The notes: a model not told the origin generated them from the sequence alone. Positions 25,168-36,561 are shown, counted from the stretch's first letter. The stretch: DNA of 64,000 bases from Sneathiella limimaris (GCF_012932565.1 NZ_JABBYJ010000003.1:124001-188000), one strand, 5' to 3'. A program made the numbers and translations.

Positions 25168-27195
25168 TCAGTGAAGCTCAGTATCTTTTTGGGTAACAAC
25201 CTTTTCCGCAAGCGCTCCTGTCAGTTCCTGCAAATGATCAAATCTTGCACTGTAGGTCCCAACTCCTTGCGTGGCTGAACGTATATCGACAATCAAATCC
25301 CTCAATTCCTGCTCCGGGATATAGGCTGTCAAAACATCCCAACCAAACCATCCCTCACGACTATCAAAACCCAAAATTTGCCCGCGACGAGAACTGACTA
25401 TGCCATTAATTTTTGCCATGTAATCAGAAGGCATGGCAATCTCAACACGGCAAATTGGCTCCAAGAGAACGGGAGAGCATTTAGGCATTCCTTCACTCAT
25501 GGCAATCCGAGCAGCAGATTTAAAGGCATTTTCCGAACTGTCGACAGCATGATGCTGACCATCCAACAACGTGACCGAGATATCAACAACCGGGAAGCCA
25601 AGCGGCCCCTCACCCAGATACTCCTTCACACCCGTTTCCACTGCCGGTATGTACTGCTTGGGAACGGAACCACCTACAACCGTTTCGTGAAACTCAAACC
25701 CCTTACCCCTCTCAAGAGGCTTAATCTCGATTTTCACATCGCCAAACTGCCCATGACCGCCGCTTTGTTTTTTAAATCTGGCGTGATGCACAATTGGTTT
25801 TCGAATTGCTTCTCGATATGCAATTTTGGGAGGCTTGGCTGTCACATTGAGACCGAATTTATTTTTCAGCCGGTCCAGCGCCACTTTCAAGTGAATCTCT
25901 CCCTGCCCCCTTAGCAACAACTCCTGAGTTTCTTGCCTGTGCTCCGAAAGAAGTGAGGGGTCTTCCTCTGACATTTTGGTTAAAGCAGCTGTAAGCTTAA
26001 CATCCTCCTCATGTTTTTCCGCAGAAAGAGAGAAGTCATACACAGGCTCCAATGGAGCCACGTGAGCGGCCTGCCATTTTTCCGTATCTGTAAAAATTTC
26101 ACCCGTTTGAATATCATCAAGCCTTGCTAAAACAACAACATCTCCCTCTGATGCTGACGTAATTTTCTCTAGCTCCGAGCCCATCATTTTGTACATGCCA
26201 GAAAGTCGCCCTAAGAAGAATTTGTCACCATCTTTGAGATCTCCTGACCAGATCCGAACCAGAGACAACCTCCCCCCTTGTGGAGATATGTATGTTTTTA
26301 GAACCTGGGCCGCAGGTTTATTGGCTGCGATGTTAAGTTGATGATTTTTTGCGGAAACTGCGTTGGATGGGACCTCATGTCGGAGCGCTTTTAAAAGACG
26401 GCGCACTCCATGATCCGAAGCAGCGGACCCTAGAAAAACAGGAACCACATAGCCCTGCTGCAAGTCTGCCTGCAGTAATTCGTAAATCTCTTCCTGCTCT
26501 GGCTCAATATCCTCCAGTAGTTCTTCCATCAGATGGTCATCATAATCGGCCAGTGTTTCCAGCATAGTAAACCGCGAAGTCCCTTCCATCTCGGCAACAT
26601 CTGGGGGCATGTCAATAATTCGGGACGCCTGACCATCTTTGTAGACATATGCCCGTTCAGAAGCCAAATCCACATAGCCTGTAATCGTGCCATCATTCAC
26701 AATTGGCACCTGCCGCAGAACCAAATCACGACCTGATACTTCTTCCAGCGCCTGAAACAAGTCATGAACGCTCCCTTTCGCGCGATCTATTTTGTTCACG
26801 AAAATAAAGGTGGGAATATTCATTTCTTCTAGCATCTTCAAAATAGGCAGCATCGTCATGTTTCTGGCGGGGTCCGGTTCACAAACCAAAATTGCAGCAT
26901 CCACACCCGCGAGTACATTTCGGCTTTCCTGAAGAAACTCGATAGAGCCAGGGCAATCTAAAATTGAAAATTCATCCCCCATAAAAGAAAAATGAGCGGA
27001 GTTGACCTCAACGCTCATTTTTCGATCTCTAGCTTCGCGACTGCTATCGCCAATACTTGTACCTTCTTCGACCTTGCCTTTTCGGCTTATCTCACCACAA
27101 ATATGGAGCATTGCCTCCATTAGTGATGTTTTCCCACTGGAGTATGGCCCGACGAGCGCGACACTCCGAGGACCAGACGGCTTTTTCATCGTCAT
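25168..27195 (-). CDS. Elongation factor G-like translational GTPase
   Basis: Paralogue of EF-G, about 675 aa (starts at 27195 or 27189 follow the GGGAGGAGG site; the first in-frame ATG at 27210 lies before it). G1 loop GPYSSGKTSLM, G3 DCPGSIEF, G4 FVNKIDRAKG. Domains II-V follow, with EDPSLLSEHRQETQELLLRG and GQGEIHLKVALDRLKNKFG in domain III. Differences from canonical EF-G include SSGKT instead of AGKTT and the shortened switch I. It is not near str-operon genes, so it is the accessory EF-G-like form found in many Alphaproteobacteria; role unknown. Confidence 0.88.
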   Translation of the reverse strand: MTMKKPSGPRSVALVGPYSSGKTSLMEAMLHICGEISRKGKVEEGTSIGDSSREARDRKMSVEVNSAHFSFMGDEFSILDCPGSIEFLQESRNVLAGVDAAILVCEPDPARNMTMLPILKMLEEMNIPTFIFVNKIDRAKGSVHDLFQALEEVSGRDLVLRQVPIVNDGTITGYVDLASERAYVYKDGQASRIIDMPPDVAEMEGTSRFTMLETLADYDDHLMEELLEDIEPEQEEIYELLQADLQQGYVVPVFLGSAASDHGVRRLLKALRHEVPSNAVSAKNHQLNIAANKPAAQVLKTYISPQGGRLSLVRIWSGDLKDGDKFFLGRLSGMYKMMGSELEKITSASEGDVVVLARLDDIQTGEIFTDTEKWQAAHVAPLEPVYDFSLSAEKHEEDVKLTAALTKMSEEDPSLLSEHRQETQELLLRGQGEIHLKVALDRLKNKFGLNVTAKPPKIAYREAIRKPIVHHARFKKQSGGHGQFGDVKIEIKPLERGKGFEFHETVVGGSVPKQYIPAVETGVKEYLGEGPLGFPVVDISVTLLDGQHHAVDSSENAFKSAARIAMSEGMPKCSPVLLEPICRVEIAMPSDYMAKINGIVSSRRGQILGFDSREGWFGWDVLTAYIPEQELRDLIVDIRSATQGVGTYSARFDHLQELTGALAEKVVTQKDTELH

Positions 27196-27348
27196 ATCCT
27201 CCTCCCTCATAAATGTAAGAATAACCTAATGTTCTGTAGGTTTCTTGTTCCATGCAAGAGATTTTTAAACTGGGATTCCAAACCGTTGAGTTTTTATAGA
27301 TTTTGGGAACACTTAAACTCTTTCAGGTAAAACACTGTTTCCAGAAAC

Positions 27349-27376
27349 AAAAAAAGCGGCCGAATCGACGACCGCT
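27349..27376 (-). terminator. Probable intrinsic terminator of aatA
   Basis: AAGCGG and CCGCTT arms with A/T tracts (AAAAAAAGCGG ... CCGCTTCTTTTT), about 25 bp after the aatA stop. The stem is short with a large loop, so strength is moderate. Confidence 0.65.
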
Positions 27377-27402
27377 TCTTTTTCGGATTTTGGCAGAAGA
27401 CT

Positions 27403-28716
<1,314 letters not shown>

Positions 28717-28755
28717 TTAGAAAAAGCCTGATTGGCAACACTCTTGATGAAATGG

Positions 28756-29670
28756 TCAACTTTCTGGGACGAACATGAAGCGACCGGGGTCATTTTCGAC
28801 CTCTTCAAACAACCAATTTCGAAAGGCAACAATCTGCGGCCGTCCAACTGCCTCAAGTGGGCAAACTATGTAGTAGCAACTATCCCCTTTAAGTTCGATA
28901 TCAAAAGGTTTCACAAGTCGTCCTGCTTTTAAATCCTCAGCCGCCAGCGTGCTTCGCCCCAACGCAACACCTTGTCCGGCCATCGCCGCAGACAAAACCA
29001 TGGATGAGTCGTTATAACTAACCCCTCTTTTCGGATCGACACCAGAAACACCTGCTGCACTCAACCAGGTTTCCCAATCAACACGCAAGTCATCATGAAG
29101 TAGAGTATGGTGAGCAAGATCCGCAGGCGTCTTCAAAGGGTGAGGCCCACTAACAAGCTCTGGGCTACAAACCGGAAACAAGCTGTCTTCCTGCAACAGA
29201 AGTTCTGAGTGCAGGCCAGGATAATTCCCGGACCCATATCGCAGAACCAAATCAACACTTTGCCTGTTAAAATCAGTGAGAATATCAGTTGCCTCTACCT
29301 TCACACTTATTTCGGGATGCTTCGCTTGAAAGCGACTTAAGCGAGGTAACAGCCAGCGCGCAGCAAATGACGGCAAGGTACTCACAGTCAATGAACCACT
29401 GTTACCCTGCGCCATCAGCTTTTCAGTCGCAATTTTTAAAGCTTCTAACCCTTCGCGCACACCCACGAGATAAGATTGCCCTTCATCCGTAAGCATTACG
29501 GCCCTGTTCAAGCGCCGAAAGAGGGGGATTCCCAACCACTCTTCAAGACTTTTAATCTGATGGCTGACCGCAGCTGGTGTGACAAAAAGCTCTTCAGCGG
29601 CCTTGGAAAAACTCAGATGTCTCGCTGCAGCTTCAAAAACTCTTAAATTATTTAATGGTGGAAGTTTCAT
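28756..29670 (-). CDS. LysR-type regulator, GcvA-like
   Basis: 304 aa. N-terminal winged helix PPLNNLRVFEAAARHLSFSK with AAEELFVTPAAVSHQIKSLE, wording characteristic of the GcvA branch of LysR regulators. The effector domain covers about 90-300. Divergent from a DUF1127 gene; the shared 145-bp gap holds CTAAT-N7-ATTAG, and CTAAT is the core of known GcvA binding sites. No gcv genes are near, so the regulated pathway is uncertain. Confidence 0.92.
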   Translation of the reverse strand: MKLPPLNNLRVFEAAARHLSFSKAAEELFVTPAAVSHQIKSLEEWLGIPLFRRLNRAVMLTDEGQSYLVGVREGLEALKIATEKLMAQGNSGSLTVSTLPSFAARWLLPRLSRFQAKHPEISVKVEATDILTDFNRQSVDLVLRYGSGNYPGLHSELLLQEDSLFPVCSPELVSGPHPLKTPADLAHHTLLHDDLRVDWETWLSAAGVSGVDPKRGVSYNDSSMVLSAAMAGQGVALGRSTLAAEDLKAGRLVKPFDIELKGDSCYYIVCPLEAVGRPQIVAFRNWLFEEVENDPGRFMFVPES

Positions 29671-29696
29671 GACAGATTAATTTCAGTTTAGTTTTC

Positions 29697-29713
29697 CTAA
29701 TCCATCTTATTAG
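29697..29713. promoter_or_regulatory. Candidate GcvA-type operator
   Basis: CTAAT (29697-29701) and ATTAG (29709-29713) form an inverted repeat with a 7-bp spacer, 27 bp upstream of the LysR start and about 100 bp upstream of the DUF1127 gene. The position suits control of both divergent genes. Confidence 0.45.
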
Positions 29714-29815
29714 AATCAATCGTTTGTCTTCAAGCATAAATTTTGCGAAAACAGCATCATCGAAACGGATAAGAGATTTATGATCTTGAGCTCCCAGACA
29801 CGAAAGGAGTTAAAC

Positions 29816-30043
29816 ATGTCTACTAAAATGATCAATGCAAAGCAAACAGGGCACTTTTCAGTTAAGCCTCAGGCACCAAAGCCAAGTTTCTTTGAAGCGT
29901 TGGCAAGTACAGTGTTGACATGGCAAGAACGCTCCGAAATGCGCCGCAATTTGTCTGAATTGGATTCACGCAGCCTTGAAGATATGGGTCTGACATCTGC
30001 AATGGTTCAAGACGAATGCCGGAAGCCTTTCTGGCAAGCCTAA
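29816..30043 (+). CDS. DUF1127 domain small protein
   Basis: 75 aa from ATG at 29816, six bases after AAAGGAG. The C-terminal half is the DUF1127 (YjiS-like) motif, with WQERSEMRRNLSELDSRSLEDM. Such small basic proteins are common in Alphaproteobacteria; some bind RNA or affect phosphate, carbon or stress responses, and several are in the Brucella VtlR regulon. Divergent from a GcvA-like LysR gene and followed by a terminator hairpin. Confidence 0.85.
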   Translation: MSTKMINAKQTGHFSVKPQAPKPSFFEALASTVLTWQERSEMRRNLSELDSRSLEDMGLTSAMVQDECRKPFWQA

Positions 30044-30110
30044 AAGTTCCCAAGCCATCTGGAGCAAAAAACCTTCCTGTCCATTGGTTCTTCAGATGGC
30101 ACCCCCGCAT

Positions 30111-30138
30111 GAGGCGTCACTTAACTGGCGCCTCTTTT
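30111..30138 (+). terminator. Probable terminator of the DUF1127 gene
   Basis: GAGGCG (30111-30116) and CGCCTC (30129-30134) with a 12-nt loop, followed by TTTTCGTTT. Confidence 0.65.
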
Positions 30139-30202
30139 CGTTTAAATTTTATTAATGTCGATTTCGGTTGGCAACCTGCTCATTTAACCCTATAAAAGGG
30201 CT

Positions 30203-32359
30203 ATGGCCCAAGAGAACAAAAGCGCAACATCAAACGAGTTCATTCCACACCGACCGGAACGCCCAGAAAAGTCGGAAGGCGGCATTGCATTTCAAGTCGT
30301 TTCGGAATTTGAACCCGCCGGGGATCAACCCCAGGCTATAAAGGAGTTGTGCGAAGGAATAACACAGGGCGAAAAAGATCAGGTCCTCTTGGGTGTAACC
30401 GGGTCTGGCAAGACCTATACGATGGCGAAAGTTATTGAGCAAGTTCAACGCCCCACTCTTATTCTGGCACACAATAAAACACTAGCAGCGCAGCTCTATG
30501 GAGAGATGAAAGCTTTCTTTCCGAATAACTCCGTTGAGTATTTTGTCTCGTATTACGATTATTATCAGCCAGAAGCATACGTCCCTCGCACTGACACCTA
30601 CATTGAAAAAGATGCGTCTATCAATGAACAAATCGATAGGCTGCGTCACTCAGCCACCCGTGCCTTACTTGAGAGAGATGACGTTATCATAGTGGCTTCT
30701 GTGTCATGCATCTATGGTATCGGCTCGGTCGAAACATATAGTGAAATGACGATGACCCTAAAAAAAGGTCAAATGCTGGATCGTCAGAAATTGTTAAAGG
30801 ATCTGGTTGAAATCCAGTATCGGCGAAATGACGCCAGTTTCACACGAGGCACTTTCCGGGCACGCGGCGACACAATCGAAATCTTTCCTGCTCACCTTGA
30901 AGACCAGGCATGGCGGCTCTCCCTGTTTGGAGATGAGCTAGAAGAAATTATCGAATTCGATCCACTGACTGGTGAAAAAACGGGGAAACTAAATGAAATC
31001 CGCGTTTATGCAAACAGCCATTATGTAACCCCTAAGCCCACACTGCGTCAGGCCCAATCCAAGATAAAAGCCGAGCTGAAGGAACGCCTTGCCGAGTTTG
31101 AAACTCGAAATAAGCTTCTGGAAGCACAACGCCTTGAGCAAAGAACAACATTCGATCTGGAAATGATGGAAGCAACAGGAACCTGCGCCGGTATTGAAAA
31201 TTATTCCCGGTACCTGTCTGGCCGAAATCCCGGCGATCCACCACCGACCTTGTTCGAATATCTCCCAGATAATGCGCTGCTTGTCGTGGATGAAAGCCAT
31301 GTCACCGTCAGCCAGCTTGGAGCCATGTACAAAGGGGATGCAAGCCGGAAATCTACTTTGGCAGATTATGGTTTCCGTCTGCCATCTTGCCGGGACAACC
31401 GCCCTCTTAAATTTGAGGAGTGGGACTTAATGCGTCCTCAGACCATGTTTGTCTCAGCCACTCCTGGAAACTGGGAATTGGAGAGAACGGGCGGCACCTT
31501 CTCTGAACAAGTTATCAGACCTACAGGCCTCATTGATCCGGAATGTATAATTCGACCCGTTGAAAGCCAAGTCGATGATTTGATGGGTGAATGCAAAGAG
31601 GCTGCCGCCAAAGGGCAACGTGTACTGGTCACGACCCTCACCAAGAAAATGGCCGAGGACCTTACAGAATATTTTCATGAAAATGGGATTAAGGTTCGGT
31701 ATCTCCATTCAGATATCGACACGTTAGAAAGAATAGAAATCATTCGGGATCTTAGACTCGGAACTTTTGATGTTCTGGTTGGGATCAACCTCCTTCGCGA
31801 AGGGCTGGATATTCCTGAATGTGCATTGGTTGCCATCTTGGATGCAGACAAGGAAGGTTTCCTGCGTTCGGAAACCTCTCTCATCCAGACCATTGGCCGA
31901 GCCGCCAGAAATGTGGATGGCCGCGTGATCCTCTATGCCGATAAAATGACAGGCAGCATGGAACGGGCGTTAAATGAAACTCAGCGCCGCCGTGAGAAGC
32001 AACAGGCGTACAACCTGGAGCACAACATTACACCAGCATCTGTCCGTAAAAACATCGATGACATTATGGAGAGTGTTTACGAGCAGGATCACCATGATGT
32101 GGATATTGGCTTGTCTGATGCAAACAACCTGATCGGCAACAATATCACTGCCCATATTGAGGCACTTGAGAAGAAAATGCGAGATGCAGCCGCCGATTTG
32201 GAATTTGAAGAGGCTGCAAGATTACGAGACGAAATCAAACAACTCCAAGATCGGGAGCTTGGAATTGGCGATTCTGGCAAAGGGCAACCCCTTGGCCGTT
32301 CAACCGCTGGCCGGATTAGCAGCGGAAAAACACTTGGCGGCAAACGGGGACGAAAGTAG
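30203..32359 (+). CDS. uvrB: Excinuclease ABC subunit B
   Basis: Damage-verifying DNA helicase of nucleotide excision repair; works with UvrA and UvrC. 718 aa. Walker [14 protein letters not shown] near residue 65, the beta-hairpin region [20 protein letters not shown] near 115, DEAD-like [11 protein letters not shown] near 360, helicase motif VI ([12 protein letters not shown]) near 566, and a C-terminal UVR domain ([20 protein letters not shown]). A basic tail ends in GKRGRK. No LexA-type GAAC/GTTC direct repeat is visible upstream. Confidence 0.98.
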   Translation: MAQENKSATSNEFIPHRPERPEKSEGGIAFQVVSEFEPAGDQPQAIKELCEGITQGEKDQVLLGVTGSGKTYTMAKVIEQVQRPTLILAHNKTLAAQLYGEMKAFFPNNSVEYFVSYYDYYQPEAYVPRTDTYIEKDASINEQIDRLRHSATRALLERDDVIIVASVSCIYGIGSVETYSEMTMTLKKGQMLDRQKLLKDLVEIQYRRNDASFTRGTFRARGDTIEIFPAHLEDQAWRLSLFGDELEEIIEFDPLTGEKTGKLNEIRVYANSHYVTPKPTLRQAQSKIKAELKERLAEFETRNKLLEAQRLEQRTTFDLEMMEATGTCAGIENYSRYLSGRNPGDPPPTLFEYLPDNALLVVDESHVTVSQLGAMYKGDASRKSTLADYGFRLPSCRDNRPLKFEEWDLMRPQTMFVSATPGNWELERTGGTFSEQVIRPTGLIDPECIIRPVESQVDDLMGECKEAAAKGQRVLVTTLTKKMAEDLTEYFHENGIKVRYLHSDIDTLERIEIIRDLRLGTFDVLVGINLLREGLDIPECALVAILDADKEGFLRSETSLIQTIGRAARNVDGRVILYADKMTGSMERALNETQRRREKQQAYNLEHNITPASVRKNIDDIMESVYEQDHHDVDIGLSDANNLIGNNITAHIEALEKKMRDAAADLEFEEAARLRDEIKQLQDRELGIGDSGKGQPLGRSTAGRISSGKTLGGKRGRK

Positions 32360-32388
32360 TTATTTCCTCTGGTGTCTCGATTTGACCA

Positions 32389-33150
32389 CTAAAAGACTAT
32401 AAATCCATAATCTTTAAAAATCTTTTTGGCACCGTCCCCTTTCAGGAACTGATAAAATTCTGACACACTTCCAGAAAGACTTTGGCCGATTTCGGCTGCG
32501 ACATACCTAATAGGTGTATGCAGGGTCTGATCAATACTAAACAGCTTCTTTACGTCTGAAATTCCGACGACGTCAGTTTCATAAACTATTCCGGCCACAG
32601 CTTCCCCCCGAACAACCAGGGCCAATGCACTTTTCACATTCGGCTGACGAAGAAGTCTACCCCTCAACACCTGCCAGACACCGGCGCTGATCATTGCTTC
32701 TTTTGCATAACTACCCGCAGGAACATGATCTGGATCACCCACCGCAATCCTGCCTCCCTCAAGCCAATTGGCTAGATCACTGAGTTGTTTCGGATGACTG
32801 TCTTTTTCCTCGTCTACAGGAGCAATAACAACAAGCGAATTTGAAAACAGAACGGTGGTTCTATTCGCAGCAACACTGCCCTGATCAATCAAATAGTCAA
32901 CCCACTTCCGGTTTGCTGAAATATAAAGCCCTACCTCAGCGCCAGCGGCAATCTGCTTGGCCAAGGTTGAACTCCCTGCAAAAGAAAAACGAACTTTTTG
33001 ACCGGTTTCCCTTTCGTAAAGCAAACCTACCTCGGTCAAGGGGGCTGATAAACTCGCGGCGGCAAAAATAAGGGGGCCTTCCCGCTCATTCGAAAAGGCG
33101 GTTACCGCAAAACTGAATATCAAACAGATTAATGGTAAAACAACTCGCAT
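32389..33150 (-). CDS. modA: Molybdate ABC transporter substrate-binding protein
   Basis: Periplasmic molybdate (or tungstate) binding protein. 253 aa with a signal peptide (VVLPLICLIFSFAVTAF). Family strings: PLIFAAASLSAPLTEV with the substrate-binding serine, FSFAGSSTLAKQIAAGAEVGLYISAN, and GEAVAGIVYETDV near 185. No modB or modC is adjacent, so the permease must be encoded elsewhere. Convergent with uvrB, with a 29-bp gap. Confidence 0.92.
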   Translation of the reverse strand: MRVVLPLICLIFSFAVTAFSNEREGPLIFAAASLSAPLTEVGLLYERETGQKVRFSFAGSSTLAKQIAAGAEVGLYISANRKWVDYLIDQGSVAANRTTVLFSNSLVVIAPVDEEKDSHPKQLSDLANWLEGGRIAVGDPDHVPAGSYAKEAMISAGVWQVLRGRLLRQPNVKSALALVVRGEAVAGIVYETDVVGISDVKKLFSIDQTLHTPIRYVAAEIGQSLSGSVSEFYQFLKGDGAKKIFKDYGFIVF

Positions 33151-33245
33151 CCCTAAGGCTCCTGCCAGCGCGCCGGCACCACCCAGATTTTAGGTATTGC
33201 CTTAGATCCAACACATCTTAATCATAAGATAACGAGGTATGCTAG

Positions 33246-34196
33246 ATGAGACAAAGGGTAGGTTCGATGAAATTTCAGCGCAAGTATTCACTTCTCAATC
33301 TAACAATTTGCCTCATTTCCTTCCTTGTTCTCATTTCTCCTGTTCGGTCAGAGGCTCAACCCGAATGCCAAAACATGCCATTTGGCAAAGGAAAATTATG
33401 GGAGATTCAAAAGGATAATGGCCCCAAGAGCTACGTGTTTGGGACCATGCATTCGAAAGATCCGCGAATTCTTCACCTCCCTGGGGTTGTGATGCAAGCC
33501 CTCAACAAATCAGATACCTTCATACTTGAGACGCAACTTACTCGTGAAAATGTACAAAAAAGCCGCCAGTTAATGTTATCGCCATTTGGTCAAAACCTAA
33601 GGGAGCTGGTTGGTCCAGAGCGACACGATGCCCTCAAGCCCATTATGCGAGACTATGGCATGACCATAAAATCGATTGAACAATTCAAAATCTGGGCAAT
33701 TGCCTCAATTCTGTCGCAACCTCCAAGCAGCAAGTCAGTTTCCAAAGGACAACTCACACTTTTAGATCGGGAACTGGAACGTTTCGCCCAATCTCAAGGA
33801 AAAGCCATCCATCCACTTGAAACCGCCGAAGAACAGTTAGGACTGTTTGATAACCTGACAGAACAAGCTCAATTGGAACTCCTGGACGCAGCAATCAAAG
33901 CATATCCCGATTTAGATTCAGAACTTGAAACCCTCACCCAGCATTATCTTCGGGGTGAGATCAACTGGTTCTTTTGCAACATGGAGGAAGACTTGCAAAG
34001 CGCCAGTCCCGAACTTGTCGAGTTTCTTGAAGAGCGTCTTATCTTGAAAAGAAATGAAACCATGACGAAGCGGATGATTGATAAACTCGAAACATCTTCT
34101 AGCTTTGTGGCCGTAGGTGCGCTACACCTACCCGGAGAGCGCGGAATTCTTAACCTACTGAAAATTAAAGGCTATTCTCTACGTCGCCGTTTTTAG
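33246..34196 (+). CDS. TraB/GumN family protein, exported
   Basis: 316 aa (or 309 aa from the ATG at 33267, which begins the signal peptide more cleanly). N-terminal signal peptide with hydrophobic TICLISFLVLISPV. The TraB/GumN fold is shown by KSYVFGTMHSKDPRI near the start, the FILETQL segment and the C-terminal VAVGALHLPGERGILNLLK with its conserved Gly-x-x-His. The family is related to Tiki-type metalloproteases, and the conserved His/Glu residues suggest peptidase activity; substrate unknown. Confidence 0.85.
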   Translation: MRQRVGSMKFQRKYSLLNLTICLISFLVLISPVRSEAQPECQNMPFGKGKLWEIQKDNGPKSYVFGTMHSKDPRILHLPGVVMQALNKSDTFILETQLTRENVQKSRQLMLSPFGQNLRELVGPERHDALKPIMRDYGMTIKSIEQFKIWAIASILSQPPSSKSVSKGQLTLLDRELERFAQSQGKAIHPLETAEEQLGLFDNLTEQAQLELLDAAIKAYPDLDSELETLTQHYLRGEINWFFCNMEEDLQSASPELVEFLEERLILKRNETMTKRMIDKLETSSSFVAVGALHLPGERGILNLLKIKGYSLRRRF

Positions 34197-34364
34197 ATCC
34201 AAATTAGCCACTGAAACTTACTGTCGCATAAACGCCACAAATAGTGCGAAAGGTGGAATTACCCCTTTTACTGACTTCTTAGCATGTCTATATACTCTGG
34301 TGCCCTCGCAGCGGTGATACAGTGTCTCAGGAGTTTAAATGAAGGATCTAGGTAAGCTTACATC

Positions 34365-35339
34365 ATGATGTATCTTCAGGTTGCTGCAGGTCTGGTCGTT
34401 TTGCTGGTTTGCGGCGAATTACTGGTCAGAGGATCCGTTGCTCTGGCAGAGCAGTTTAATATTTCCAAACTGATTATCGGCTTTACCATTGTCGCATTCG
34501 GCACTTCCGCTCCGGAGCTTGTTGTCTGTGTGCAAGCCGCTCTTGATGGCGCCTCAGGCATTGCTGTAGGGAATGTCGTGGGCAGTAATATTGCCAATAT
34601 TCTTCTTGTGCTAGGTGCACCTGCAATCATCTATCCCCTAACCTGTGACAATCAATCTGCAATCCGGGACACCCTTATTGTAATCGGTGGCTCTCTTCTT
34701 TTCACAGTTCTGGCTTGGACCGGCGCCATCGCATTCTGGCAGGGTTTTATACTGACAAGTGTCCTGGTTGCGGTCATGTATATGGCGTATCGGCGGGCGA
34801 AAAAAGAAGGAGATCTTGCAGCTGATGAGGCGTTGGAAGAATATGAGGAAAACATGCCCAAAACCCCTTGGGTCAGTTTCCTTTTCATTCTGGGTGGCCT
34901 TGCAGGCCTTGTTCTGGGCTCCCGTCTCCTTGTGCTTGGCGCAGTTAATATTGCGACTACGGCTGGCGTTTCAGAAGAAATCATCGGCTTGACACTTGTT
35001 GCCCTTGGGACTTCTTTACCGGAACTTGCCACGTCCCTGATTGCTGCCTTCAGACGCCATGGCGATGTTGCGATCGGAAATGTGCTTGGATCGAATCTAT
35101 TTAATATCACTGGGATTATTGGGGTTACAGCCATGATCAAGCCGATGACGGCACCTCAGCAGATCCTCTCTTTTGACCTCTTTGTAATGCTACTCGCATC
35201 AGCTCTTTTAATTGGCCTCTTTTTCTTGAAAAAGCCAATTGGCCGCATTGCAGGGATAGGCCTTTTGTTTGGCTATGTAGCATATGTTCTTTCTCAATTT
35301 TATGGTATGTCTGGTGTTTATTCAGTGGCAAGCATCTAG
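34365..35339 (+). CDS. Sodium/calcium exchanger family protein (CaCA, YrbG-like)
   Basis: Integral inner-membrane cation antiporter. 324 aa with about ten hydrophobic segments in two inverted halves. Each half carries the alpha-repeat signature: TIVAFGTSAPELVV with GNVVGSNIANILLVLG in the first, and TLVALGTSLPELATSLIAA with GNVLGSNLFNITGIIG in the second. The halves are joined by an acidic loop (EGDLAADEALEEYEEN). Likely exports Ca2+ in exchange for Na+ or H+. Confidence 0.93.
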   Translation: MMYLQVAAGLVVLLVCGELLVRGSVALAEQFNISKLIIGFTIVAFGTSAPELVVCVQAALDGASGIAVGNVVGSNIANILLVLGAPAIIYPLTCDNQSAIRDTLIVIGGSLLFTVLAWTGAIAFWQGFILTSVLVAVMYMAYRRAKKEGDLAADEALEEYEENMPKTPWVSFLFILGGLAGLVLGSRLLVLGAVNIATTAGVSEEIIGLTLVALGTSLPELATSLIAAFRRHGDVAIGNVLGSNLFNITGIIGVTAMIKPMTAPQQILSFDLFVMLLASALLIGLFFLKKPIGRIAGIGLLFGYVAYVLSQFYGMSGVYSVASI

Positions 35340-35393
35340 AGCTTCGCCTCATCGAACCAGAAATAACAACAGAGACTGAGATCCATATTTCAA

Positions 35394-36146
35394 ATGGAAA
35401 AACATGCTTTCATTTCCGGCGCAGCAAAGCGGATCGGAAAAGCTATTGCACTTAACTTGGCTCGCAATGGCTGGAATATATCAATACATCACAACAAATC
35501 TGCTGATGATGCTCTTAGCCTGAAATCCGAGTTGGAAGAAATAGGTGTCAGAGCGGCGCTTGCACCCGCTGATTTATCCAATTCGGACGAAATTAAAGTC
35601 TGCTTTGAAAATGCTGCTCGAAAGCTGGGCCCTATAAATACGCTGATTAATAATGCATCCGTGTTCGATAAAGATGATCTTCCCAGTCTCACTGACACGT
35701 CTTTCACAAACCATATGCAAACAAATTTATTAGCGCCGGTTCTCCTTACACAAGCGTTTGCCTCCCAGGACAATTTGGATCAGTTAGAAGACCCGACTGT
35801 TATCAACATCATTGATCAGCGAGTTTTCAACCTGAGACCTGGCTTTATGTCTTATACGCTTAGTAAATCAGCCCTATGGACTTTTACCCAAACGGCAGCA
35901 ATGGAACTCGCGCCGGCAATACGCGTAAATGCGATCGGCCCGGGTCCCACTTTGCCAAGCAAACGCCAGACACCTGAACAATTCAAGCGGCAAATCGAGC
36001 AAGTACCCCTGAAACGAGGGGCCAGCCCAGAAGAAATTTCCGAAGGCGTTCAGTTTCTGCTAAAAAGCAGATCAATTACCGGTGAGTTCCTTGCCATGGA
36101 TGGCGGACAACACTTACCGTACACGATTATGACCGAGGAAGAGTAA
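35394..36146 (+). CDS. Short-chain dehydrogenase, FolM/pteridine reductase-like
   Basis: NAD(P)-dependent reductase, 250 aa. Cofactor loop SGAAKRIGKAIALNLARNG near the start, NNASVFD near 88, the active-site Tyr-xxx-Lys in YTLSKSALWTF near 158, and NAIGPGPTLPS near 183. The GAAKRIG loop and YTLSK are typical of the pteridine-reductase/FolM branch. folB starts one base after its stop, which supports a pterin or folate role such as dihydromonapterin or dihydrofolate reduction. Confidence 0.85.
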   Translation: MEKHAFISGAAKRIGKAIALNLARNGWNISIHHNKSADDALSLKSELEEIGVRAALAPADLSNSDEIKVCFENAARKLGPINTLINNASVFDKDDLPSLTDTSFTNHMQTNLLAPVLLTQAFASQDNLDQLEDPTVINIIDQRVFNLRPGFMSYTLSKSALWTFTQTAAMELAPAIRVNAIGPGPTLPSKRQTPEQFKRQIEQVPLKRGASPEEISEGVQFLLKSRSITGEFLAMDGGQHLPYTIMTEEE

Positions 36147-36147
36147 C

Positions 36148-36561
36148 ATGAGCCTGATGGACCCCAAGGAAGTAACACATCTTCCCATAGCAGTATCGGC
36201 ACCCTCAACTCACCGCGTATTTATACATGACCTACTAGTCACTATGCTGATCGGGGTTTATGAGCATGAAAAACTTGCCGAGCAACCTGTCCGACTAAAT
36301 ATTGTGCTTGAAGTTGAAAATCATGACGGGCCGATCAATGACGACTATCGTAATGTCATCTGCTACGAAACAATCGCAAAAGCGGTTGAGAAGCTCGTAA
36401 AAGAAGAACATATCAACCTTGTTGAAACACTGGCCGAAAAGATCACTGATATCTGCTTCAAGAATCGGCGAATAGTGAGTGTGACTGTAAAAGTAGAGAA
36501 ATTGCAGGCTTTGCAGAATGCTGGAAGCGTTGGTGTCGAAATCACAAGAACACGTGATTAG
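36148..36561 (+). CDS. folB: Dihydroneopterin aldolase
   Basis: Folate pathway enzyme that cleaves dihydroneopterin to 6-hydroxymethyl-dihydropterin. 137 aa. Family strings: RVFIHDLLVTMLIGVYEHEK, VICYETIAKAVEKLV, the catalytic glutamate in NLVETLAEKI, and the lysine of VTVKVEKLQAL. It follows the FolM-like gene with a one-base gap, and the two are almost certainly co-translated. Confidence 0.92.
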   Translation: MSLMDPKEVTHLPIAVSAPSTHRVFIHDLLVTMLIGVYEHEKLAEQPVRLNIVLEVENHDGPINDDYRNVICYETIAKAVEKLVKEEHINLVETLAEKITDICFKNRRIVSVTVKVEKLQALQNAGSVGVEITRTRD

